Shown: positions 52,682-60,175 of the stretch, in pieces | Layout of the letters: every line of letters begins with the position of its first letter | How positions within the stretch are numbered: the first letter of the stretch is position 1 | From: Campylobacteraceae bacterium | Lineage (GTDB): Bacteria > Campylobacterota > Campylobacteria > Campylobacterales > Sulfurovaceae | Reading direction: 5' to 3' | Length of the DNA: 64,000 nt | NCBI GenBank assembly: GCA_027081405.1 | Contig: JALWKO010000078.1 | Location: 1-64,000, forward strand | Made by a program: the position numbers and the translations under genes | Notes under the pieces: model-generated | Seen by the model: the letters and a program-made list of their open reading frames with translations, nothing else | Told to the model about the DNA's origin: nothing | Databases searched by the model: none

Positions 52682-53383
52682 TTATTCCAGCCCCATTTCC
52701 CGTTTGAAATCGGCGATACAGTGGGTACAGGTGCGAACTTTGTTGTTTTCGATCGTCTCTTCAAGAGCCTGCGGATCGAGGATCCGCACGTGGTGATGAC
52801 CGTCCATCGCGATGATCCCGCTTTTTTTCATTTTCTTGAAGATCCGGGAGAGGGTTTCGGGGGTGAGGTTGAGGATCGAAGCGATCTCGTTGTATTTGAG
52901 TTTGCCGAACATTTCGGGGTTTTCCAGAAGGAGTTTGGCCACCTTGGCCTCGGAAGAAAAGATCGTCTCTTTCTGGATCAGTGCCGAAAGGACCATGATC
53001 TTGGAGGTGAGAGATTTGATGATCTCCAGGGAAAAGGCGCTGTTGGAGAGATTTTTGTAGATGAACTCATAGGGAATGAGCGCCATTTTCCCGTCGGTGA
53101 CGAATTCGCAGGTGGCCGGAAACGGCATCCGCTCGAAACAGGCGTACTCCCCCACCGCGGCAGGGGCGTCGAAACGGTTGATCTGCACCTGGGTCCCCTT
53201 GGGGGAGGTTTTGTAGAGTTTGACGGTCCCTTCCAGTACCACGTAGAGGTACTCTCCCCGATCCCCTTCGTAGAAGACGATGCTCTCTTTGCCGTAACTG
53301 CGGACGATCGCGTTTTCCCGGATCTCCTGCAGGTGGTCCTCCGAGAGCTTGGAAAAGAGGGGAACTTCCCGCAACTTGTACAT
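52682..53383 (-). CDS. Crp/Fnr family transcription regulator
   Basis: A 233-residue regulator with a cyclic-nucleotide-type sensor domain (EGDRGEYLYVVLEGTVKLYKTSPKG) and a helix-turn-helix (LKYNEIASILNLTPETLSRIFKKMKKSG). It lacks the N-terminal cysteine cluster of true FNR; cysteines near the end (CTHC) are not placed like it. It may sense NO or nitrite like NNR/DNR. Start ATG 53383 follows AAAGGGGCGG; an upstream ATG at 53413 overlaps the SUMT stop. It is the likely activator at the three FNR-type boxes nearby. Confidence 0.85.
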   Translation of the reverse strand: MYKLREVPLFSKLSEDHLQEIRENAIVRSYGKESIVFYEGDRGEYLYVVLEGTVKLYKTSPKGTQVQINRFDAPAAVGEYACFERMPFPATCEFVTDGKMALIPYEFIYKNLSNSAFSLEIIKSLTSKIMVLSALIQKETIFSSEAKVAKLLLENPEMFGKLKYNEIASILNLTPETLSRIFKKMKKSGIIAMDGHHHVRILDPQALEETIENNKVRTCTHCIADFKREMGLE

Positions 53384-53409
53384 TCCGCCCCTTTCGGTCC
53401 GAATTTTCG

Positions 53410-54165
53410 TCATTGTAGCGAAGTTTCTCCTTCCCCTTCGTACCATCGCAACACTCCTCTGAGTTCCACCACCCGTCCCACGACGATGAGAGCCGGGGTG
53501 GGAAGGGCCGCCTCGCGGACCCGATCCACGATCGTCCCAAGGGTCCCGACGACGGTCCGCTGCTCGGGGGTGGTCCCCCGGGAGATCACCGCCACGGGGG
53601 TATCGGCCTCCCGACCGATACGCAGCAGATTCGCCACGATGTTGTGGAGATTGTGCAACCCCATCAAAAAGACGATCGTTTCGTCGCTTTTCATGCTCTC
53701 CCAATCGACCTGGGACTGGGCTTTGTTGGGGGTTTCGTGTCCGGTGACCACCCGGAAGGAGACCGCCACCCCCCGATGGGTAACCGGAATCCCCGCATAG
53801 GCGGGCACCGAGATCGCGGATGTGACCCCGGGGATGAATTCGTATGCGATCCTCCGCTCTTTGAGAAAGGCGGCCTCCTCCCCTCCCCGACCGAAAACCA
53901 GCGGATCGCCCCCCTTGAGCCGTACGACGGTGTCGTATTGGAGCGCTTTTTGGTAGATCACTTCGTTGATCTGATCCTGCGGGAGAGTGTGTTTGCCGTC
54001 TTCCTTGCCCACGTAGACCAGTTCGCACCCCTCTTTGGCCTCTTTGAGGATTTCGGGATTGGCCAGCCGGTCGTAGATGATCACGTCGGCCTCCCGGACG
54101 ACCCGGAGGGCCTTGAGGGTCAGCAGTTCGATGTCGCCGGGACCGGCACCGGTGAGATAGACCAT
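53410..54165 (-). CDS. uroporphyrinogen-III C-methyltransferase (SUMT/NirE/CobA type)
   Basis: Makes precorrin-2 for siroheme and heme d1. The 251-residue protein has VYLTGAGPGDIELLTLKALRVV, DVIIYDRLANPEIL, VVRLKGGDPLVFGRGGEEA, VTSAISVPAYAGIPVTHRG and VFLMGLHNL, all SUMT motifs. Next to heme d1 genes it would be called NirE. The Crp/Fnr gene follows with an overlap if the first ATG is used. A heptamer element separates it from nirJ. Confidence 0.92.
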   Translation of the reverse strand: MVYLTGAGPGDIELLTLKALRVVREADVIIYDRLANPEILKEAKEGCELVYVGKEDGKHTLPQDQINEVIYQKALQYDTVVRLKGGDPLVFGRGGEEAAFLKERRIAYEFIPGVTSAISVPAYAGIPVTHRGVAVSFRVVTGHETPNKAQSQVDWESMKSDETIVFLMGLHNLHNIVANLLRIGREADTPVAVISRGTTPEQRTVVGTLGTIVDRVREAALPTPALIVVGRVVELRGVLRWYEGEGETSLQ

Positions 54166-54193
54166 TTATGCTCCTTCTTCGCCTGCGGCGAAA

Positions 54194-54341
54194 ATTATTG
54201 GTTATTTGTCATTGGTCATTGGGAAAAGAGTTCCATGCCCACCCGTTTTGCGGGACCGAAGTCCCGCCTCCCAAAAAGTGCGGCAAAGCCGCACCCCAAA
54301 ACTCTTCACTCTTCACTCTTCACTCCTCACTCTTCACTTGT
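54194..54341 (-). repeat. composite heptamer element between nirJ and SUMT genes
   Basis: GTCATTG-type units (54194-54221), hairpin GCGGGAC-CGAA-GTCCCGC (54250-54267), hairpin GTGCGGC-AAA-GCCGCAC (54278-54294), then CACTCTT units (54300-54341) that hold the nirJ stop codon. The words match those in copies B and 41964-42008 (GTCATTG) and the GGAGTGA family. The two hairpins could attenuate transcription from nirJ into the SUMT gene. Confidence 0.85.
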
Positions 54342-55454
54342 TATCTCAGCTCGGCTGAGATAACACGACGGGTCCTCGGCCCAGAGATCGCCGTGGATCG
54401 CCCAGGCGCGACTGCGGCTTCCGCCGTTGCAGATGTCGATCATGCCGCATTCGGCACATTTTCCCGAAATTCTCCGGGGATGTTCCCGAAGCCGGGCAAG
54501 CAGGTCGTTCCCCTCGTCCAGCCAGATCTCGCTGAAGGGCCGTTCGGTCATGTTCCCGATCGTAACGGGGAAGAAAGGATCGGGTTTGACGTTGCCTTTC
54601 CAGTCGATATTGACCAGTTTGCGTCCGGCGCTGTTGCCACCCCAGCTGCGCAGCCGCCGCTCCATCTCGTCCCGAAGTTCGGGGTAGCGCTCGCCGAACT
54701 TTTCCAAAAAAAGGATCGCATCCATCTCCATGTTTCCGGTGACGATGTCGATCTTGCGCCCTTCCTCCCGGTACCGGAAGGCTTTGTCGATGATGAACTC
54801 GACGAATTTCCGCCGCTCCTCGGGAGAGATGTCGATCTTGAGGTTCTCCAGACCCCGACCGCTGTAAACCAGATGGGAAATGTAGATTTTGTTCACGCCG
54901 ATTCGCTCGGCCAGATCGAAAATATCGTAGAAGCTCCCCTTGGTCTCCCCGGTCAAAGTGAAACGGATCCCCGCATTGCCGCCGTGGCGCTGGATCAGGG
55001 CGATCGCATCGAGACTGCGGCGGTAGGCCCCCTCCAGTCCCCGAAACGCGTCATGGACCGCTTCGATCCCGTCGATGCTGATACCGATATAGTTGAAGGT
55101 TTCGATGATCCGGTCGACGTTTTTTTCGTTGATATACAGACCGTTGGTCGAAAGGTAGGTGACGATCCCCACCGCTCGCATCGCCTCGGCGATCGTGAAG
55201 ATGTCCTTGCGGATCAGGGGCTCCCCGCCGCTGAAGATCACAAAACGGATCCCGGCTTTGCGCAGTTCGGGGATCGAGGAGAGGATGAAATCGGTGCTCA
55301 GAAAATCTTCGCTGTTGGGATCGGCGTAGCTGTAGCAATGACGACAGGCCAGGTTGCAGCGATTGGTGAAGTTCCAGATGGCGATGGCGCCCTCCAAAGA
55401 GCGCTCGCGCCGCCCTTCGACGACTGCATCGATCAAATTGGAGAGGCGAAACAT
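54327..55454 (-). CDS. nirJ: heme d1 biosynthesis radical SAM protein NirJ
   Basis: Removes propionate groups from didecarboxysiroheme in heme d1 synthesis. The 375-residue protein has the SAM-cluster motif CNLACRHCYSY near residue 34, IFSGGEPLIRKD, STNGLYINEKN, and the C-terminal cluster region CAECGMIDICNGGSRSRAW as in SPASM/NirJ proteins. The last residues (EITSEE) are repeat-derived. It starts directly after the nirF stop. Confidence 0.9.
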   Translation of the reverse strand: MFRLSNLIDAVVEGRRERSLEGAIAIWNFTNRCNLACRHCYSYADPNSEDFLSTDFILSSIPELRKAGIRFVIFSGGEPLIRKDIFTIAEAMRAVGIVTYLSTNGLYINEKNVDRIIETFNYIGISIDGIEAVHDAFRGLEGAYRRSLDAIALIQRHGGNAGIRFTLTGETKGSFYDIFDLAERIGVNKIYISHLVYSGRGLENLKIDISPEERRKFVEFIIDKAFRYREEGRKIDIVTGNMEMDAILFLEKFGERYPELRDEMERRLRSWGGNSAGRKLVNIDWKGNVKPDPFFPVTIGNMTERPFSEIWLDEGNDLLARLREHPRRISGKCAECGMIDICNGGSRSRAWAIHGDLWAEDPSCYLSRAEITSEE

Positions 55455-56594
55455 TCAATGATCCGCTTTGCCAATTTTCGAAGCCGATCGGTCGGGAGCT
55501 TCAAAAAGGAAAATCCCCGAAGGTTTGGGAACGGGCCAGGAGAAATGTTTCCACCATTTTTTCGGATCGGGATCCGAAACGTTATACGCCAATACTTCGT
55601 TTTGGGTATTGACGCTGAAGTAGAGTTCGGGATTGTCTTTGGACCAGCGCAGGTGCAAAATCCAGCCCGGGAATTTGAACGTGCGGGCGATTTGGAAGGT
55701 GTTGGTATCGATGATCTGCACATAAGGAAAATCTCGACCGCTGAAGCTCACCGCCAGCCACTTTTTGTCTGGGCTGAGGGTCGTGAAGACCGGATTGCCC
55801 TTGACGGCAATGGAGGTGACCGGCTTGAAATCGTGATCGAAGACGAAGACCTTTTTTGCCCCCACGGCGGGGACGAAGAAATAGCGATCCGAAATGCTCC
55901 AGAATCCGAAATGGGGCACTTTGAGGATTCGATCCTTTTTGCCCAGATTGAGGGGGATTTTTTTGTATTGCATCGTATCGAGATTGAGCAGCCCCACGTC
56001 GGGAGAGTTGAAAAGTCCGGCGACATAGAGGTTTTTGTGAATCATCGCGTCGAAGGGGACTTTGCCGATATTTTCAAACTTTTTATAAAGGACAAAATGG
56101 GGTTTGCCCTTGCCGGCATTCTCATCCTTCATTACCCAGATCTGATCGGCATCCATCAGCTCGAAGATCAGATAGTTTTTGTAGTTCTTGATCCCCACGT
56201 TGCGGCTGCCGGTTTGGATGCTCTGGATCGGGTTGAGATCCCGATCGAGGACTTCGACCGTTTTGTTGTCGTAGTTGGCCACCGCCAGATAGTTGGGCCC
56301 GATGATGAATCCGATGGCGCTTTTGGAGGTTTTGTATTCCTTGAGCTTTTTGTCGTGGATGGGATCGAACTTGATCACGTATCCGTCCCGGGTGATCACA
56401 TAGCCGTCGTTGTCCCGGAACTTCACCACGGCGTGGTTGAAGTTGTGCATATGTTTGATCTCGTCGACGAGGAGGTTATGATCGATCACCGCCAGGGCGG
56501 AGTTTTCCCGCTCAACGACGAAGATCTTCTCCCGAGCGCTCAACGAGGCGAAAATTCCAGTCAGTATCAACAAAACAGAAAGTACACGTTTCAT
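55455..56594 (-). CDS. nirF: heme d1 biosynthesis protein NirF
   Basis: A 379-residue protein with a signal peptide (KRVLSVLLILTGIFASLSA) and an eight-blade-type propeller resembling NirF and the C-domain of NirS: EKIFVVERENSALAVID, RDGYVIKFDPIHDKKLKEY, YLAVANYDNKTVEVLD, GSRNVGIKNYKNYLIFELMDAD. NirF acts late in heme d1 synthesis in the periplasm. Overlaps nirC by four bases. Confidence 0.88.
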   Translation of the reverse strand: MKRVLSVLLILTGIFASLSAREKIFVVERENSALAVIDHNLLVDEIKHMHNFNHAVVKFRDNDGYVITRDGYVIKFDPIHDKKLKEYKTSKSAIGFIIGPNYLAVANYDNKTVEVLDRDLNPIQSIQTGSRNVGIKNYKNYLIFELMDADQIWVMKDENAGKGKPHFVLYKKFENIGKVPFDAMIHKNLYVAGLFNSPDVGLLNLDTMQYKKIPLNLGKKDRILKVPHFGFWSISDRYFFVPAVGAKKVFVFDHDFKPVTSIAVKGNPVFTTLSPDKKWLAVSFSGRDFPYVQIIDTNTFQIARTFKFPGWILHLRWSKDNPELYFSVNTQNEVLAYNVSDPDPKKWWKHFSWPVPKPSGIFLFEAPDRSASKIGKADH

Positions 56595-56917
56595 TTTTTG
56601 TCCTTGAAGGAGAGAATATAGTCGGTCAGCGCTTCGATCTGAGTGGCATTGAGGTCATTGAAAGCGGGCATGGAGTTGCGGCGGTAGCCCAGGGTTTTGG
56701 AGACGCTTTCGGGATCGACGATCTGAGCCATGATCTGCTCCCGACTTCTATGATTGGCAATGGATCGAAACGAAGGGCCGAAGGCTTCGGCAGTCTGATG
56801 GTGACATCCCCAGCAGTAGGCTTTGAAGAGTTTCTCACCGGCCGACGGTTCTGCGGCCAAAAGATAAGCTCCACTCAGCAACACTCCCGCGATCCAATGC
56901 CACGCATTCCTCATCAT
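56591..56917 (-). CDS. nirC: NirC-like cytochrome c
   Basis: A 108-residue periplasmic cytochrome with a signal peptide (WIAGVLLSGAYLLAAEP), one heme site CWGCH near residue 36 and a methionine ligand candidate in NSMPAFNDLNATQIEALTDYILSF. By position at the head of nirC-F-J it is likely the electron carrier or maturation cytochrome of cd1 nitrite reductase. A perfect FNR box stands upstream. Confidence 0.8.
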   Translation of the reverse strand: MMRNAWHWIAGVLLSGAYLLAAEPSAGEKLFKAYCWGCHHQTAEAFGPSFRSIANHRSREQIMAQIVDPESVSKTLGYRRNSMPAFNDLNATQIEALTDYILSFKDKK

Positions 56918-56948
56918 GTGCCTCCATCAGAACACCGTGTTTGAGGAA

Positions 56949-56990
56949 ATCATAGCACTCTTTGGGTAAGTACCCCTTGATGGGAATCAA
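56949..56990 (-). promoter_or_regulatory. FNR-type promoter of nirC-nirF-nirJ
   Basis: TTGAT-GGGA-ATCAA at 56977-56990 is a perfect FNR box. On the minus strand TATGAT at 56954-56949 is the -10 box, predicting a start near 56942 with the box centred at -41.5, the same geometry as the two other promoters. Confidence 0.85.
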
Positions 56991-57005
56991 ATGGAAAACA
57001 GCTCG

Positions 57006-57197
57006 TTACGATTCGGAGGAGTTATGATCGGAAGTGTTGTCGGAACGTTTTTTTCGGATGGATTCACAAAACGGTCGTGTACGTTTCACGTTACGCAGTG
57101 TGTGGATCATGGCACGCATCTGTGCCACGAGGGTGTCTGCGCCGGTGTGCTCTCGATCCTTTTCGTCCGAAGAGCGAGGCGGCGCAAGGAGTTTCAT
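57006..57197 (-). CDS. possible small basic protein after the lipoprotein gene
   Basis: A 63-residue frame (MKLLAPPRSSDEKDREHTGA…) whose ATG comes three bases after the lipoprotein stop. No domain, membrane segment or clear ribosome binding site is seen. It may be chance. Confidence 0.3.
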   Translation of the reverse strand: MKLLAPPRSSDEKDREHTGADTLVAQMRAMIHTLRNVKRTRPFCESIRKKRSDNTSDHNSSES

Positions 57198-57200
57198 GGT

Positions 57201-57470
57201 CTATTCCTGCACGATTTTTGCCGAACCGGAGACGGTACAGACCAACTTGTCCGAGTTGCTGTAGTGGAAAATGCGAATTTTGGTCCCTTCTTCGCTTGCC
57301 ACTACCTTGTGGCCTGCGGGAACCGACACGGCTGCAGAGGAGTCATTTAGATCTTTCGCGTATTGCGGCACATCCAGTCCACCCGCATGCTTACCGTGAC
57401 ATCCACTCAGCATCAACGTCGCCGAAGCGATCAGCCCCGCGACGACAATCTTCCGTTGTGCCGTATTCAT
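57201..57470 (-). CDS. small lipoprotein
   Basis: An 89-residue protein with a lipoprotein signal (GLIASATLMLSGC) and a short soluble domain ending in KIRIFHYSNSDKLVCTVSGSAKIVQE. Its ATG overlaps the stop of the TSP3 protein gene by four bases, so it may help anchor or export that protein. No known family was recognised. Confidence 0.65.
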   Translation of the reverse strand: MNTAQRKIVVAGLIASATLMLSGCHGKHAGGLDVPQYAKDLNDSSAAVSVPAGHKVVASEEGTKIRIFHYSNSDKLVCTVSGSAKIVQE

Positions 57471-59928
57471 TGTTTCTCTCCCAACATTACCGATTCATCT
57501 TTGTTGACGACCACGTCATCCACGATGACGCGCGTCGCACCGTCATGCTCATCCATCTCGTCGGTGTTCGTTTTGCGGATATATACCCGCGTTCCGTTAC
57601 CGAAGGGCTGAGCATCCTTGGAGGTAGGATCGACTACTTCACATCCTTCTCCGACAAATTTCGTTACGACCTGACCTTGGGCATCGACCAAAACATCGGC
57701 ACGATATGCTTGACATTCCGCCGCTACCGTATTGTTCTGGTCGTCCACTTTGACTTCCGCCGTTACAATCCGACTTCCGTTGTCATCCTTTTTGACATCC
57801 AGCGACGCTTCACCGACCGAAAGCAGGTCATCTTCTACCACTACAGCCGTAGCCGCGGTGATCGTAGCATTTCCTTCGCCGCTGGTGTTGTCATCGCTTC
57901 CGCTACCGTTGTTGTCAGCTACTTCCGGATAGACCTCATAGCCGATAACCGTTTCGTTGTCATCTCCCTTGATCGGGCGGATGGTGAAATCAGGGGTGAG
58001 CGGATCACCGCCGAACGAAGGCTCTTCACCGTCAGTCGCACCGTCTCCGTCACTGTCGGGGTTCGTCAGACTGGTTCCATTGGCGATCTCGTCCCCGTCT
58101 CGTACACCATCTCCGTCACTATCGGGATTCAACGGATCGGTTCCGTAATGTGCTTCATCGACATCACTGACACCGTCGTTGTCGTCGTCAGGATCGATTG
58201 CGTTGGGAATACCGTCACCATCCGCATCCTTCGCTCCGCCATCAACCGGATCGTTTCCGTTCTTCGGATCGGTTCCGTTGGCGATCTCCTGCTCATCGCT
58301 GATTCCGTCGCCGTCGTCGTCCAGATCGTACGCGTCGGTGATGCCGTCGCCGTCGGTGTCGGTCTTGCCGGCATCGGTTCCCTCGACTCCGTCGTCATCG
58401 GCGTCGGCCTCGTCACGGATACCGTCATGGTCCTTGTCGTTGTAATCGTCGGTGCCGTCGCCGTCTACGTCCGCGTCGGCCCCGTCGTTGATGCCGTCGC
58501 CGTCGGTGTCGATGTTGGCATTGTTGGGATCAAACTGATCCAGCAGTCCGTCCTTGTCATTGTCGGTGGCATCATAGCCCTGGGTAGTCTCGCTCGACTC
58601 GTTACCCGCAGCATCCTTGGCCTTGACCTTCACGTCCCCGCTGGTCTGGGGCTTGTCTGAGGTGACGGAATAGTTGCCGTTGTCATCGACGGTCGCCTGC
58701 TTGGTACTGCCGTCGGGGAAGGTCACCGTGACGGTGGTCCCTTTCATCCCGGTTCCGCTGACGGTCACCGTACCATCATCATGCCCGACGGCCGAATCGA
58801 TGGTGGGCGTCATCGCAGCGGCATTGACCGCATTGATCATATCTTGAACTTCTTGAGCGGTTGCCGGATTGGAGAACGCATCGGGATTGTTATTGATATA
58901 GTCCTGATATTGATCTTCAAACCCTTCGATCGCTCCGCTTACGCCGTCGATCGAGTTGTACTCCTGAGCGTTCAGATGGGCATCAGGAATCTCTCCGTCC
59001 GCATCTTTCCCAATCGTTTCGAGCAACGTATAGGCACGGCTAAGCAGGGCGAAGGTCACCCCATCGGGCAAATCGACCTGACCGTAGAAAAAATCGCCGT
59101 TTTGTTTGAGGACGATCGGCGTTTCATCCGCGAAGCTTCCGTCTTTGTCGGTATCGACGACGATTAGATAGTTGGAAGTCCCCGCTGTCAGAGGAGGAAG
59201 GCTGTAGTTGGGGTTGTTGGTATTGAACTGGATCCAGGTACCGGTGACGTTGCCGGTATTCTGCACTTTCCAGATCCGCTTGCTACTCTGATATCCGCCG
59301 GGAGCATTTTGATCGTCCCATTCAGCAGGACCGTTATTGTGCCCCCAGACGAGATACTGCCCGTCCTGAAGCTGCGGACGATTCTGATCCAGGTTGGATG
59401 AGACAAAGTCGTCGTTGGTGGAGATGACGACGACGCCGTCTTCTTTGGTCGACCCGGAGACCCGCTGATCGAGTCCCGAACCCGAATCGTAAGCGATCCC
59501 CGCTACCGAGTTGACGTAGGGATCGTTGGCCTGCATATCAAAGACGGTATTGCCGTGGGAATCGACATAAGTGGTGATCCCCTCCAGGTTGATCCCGAAT
59601 TTGAGCGAGAGATAGCTCTCGACCCGCAGACGCTCCTCTTCGGTGAGGGCTCGGTTGTAGTTATTGGCCTTGAGTTCATAATGGGCCGTATCCCCGTTGT
59701 TGGGATCAGGGTCCTTGGTAAAGGTCGATCCGCTTTGCTGATCGACCCAAGTGTTCGGACTGCACCCTTCCGTATTACAATCCAGCCCCTTGTCGGCCTG
59801 CATCCACATCACGAGGCCGCTTTCGACCCCACCTGGAGCAGCGGCGAAAACCCAACTGCCCCCATCAAGATCGTGGCGGCAACGTAACTCAACCGAATGA
59901 ATCTCCGAATTCCTCCTATCCGTTTCAT
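57467..59928 (-). pseudogene. TSP3-repeat surface protein with frameshifted N-terminus
   Basis: The long frame encodes a LamG-like start (GGVESGLVMWMQADKG), an ALTEEERLRVESYLSLKFGI segment, a Big-like domain (TPTIDSAVGHDDGTVTVSGTG) and about ten calcium-type DxDxDG repeats (TSP3), then a beta-rich end. The signal peptide (MKRIGGIRRFIRLSYVAATI, start 59928) is in another frame; one extra base in the four-T tract (59847-59850) would join the two as VGFFAAAPGGVE. The segment between the LamG start and ALTEEE is much shorter than in relatives, so an internal deletion is likely too. A sequencing error in the tract is the alternative for the frameshift. Confidence 0.7.
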
Positions 59929-60140
59929 TCCGAGAGCCTGGGCTCCACCTCGTATCCCTGTTTGCCCGTCTTGAACAACAAACGGATTGTTCCTTTTTAC
60001 AGAACACCGTATTAGCATTTTTCAGAACAAATTTTATCCCTTCCTTAAATTGTTTCTTTTATCGAACATTTTTGTCTTTTTCTCTATCACTTAATCGGAT
60101 TTGCATTTCCGCGCCCGTTTTATGGGCTTTCTTGCAAAAA

Positions 60141-60169
60141 TTGCAGCGTCAAGGAGAATCGCGTTACAA
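60141..60169 (+). promoter_or_regulatory. promoter of the siroheme reductase gene, possibly leaderless
   Basis: TTGCAG (60141-60146) and TACAAT (60164-60169) are 17 bases apart. A start seven bases after the -10 box falls on the ATG at 60176, which would make the messenger leaderless; the AAGGAG at 60151 is then inside the promoter spacer. Confidence 0.5.
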
Positions 60170-60175
60170 TACTTC

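Noticed and set aside
54168-56621. 817-residue plus-strand reading frame
   Set aside because: It is the antisense of nirJ, nirF and part of nirC, which have clear motifs, overlaps and a promoter on the minus strand.
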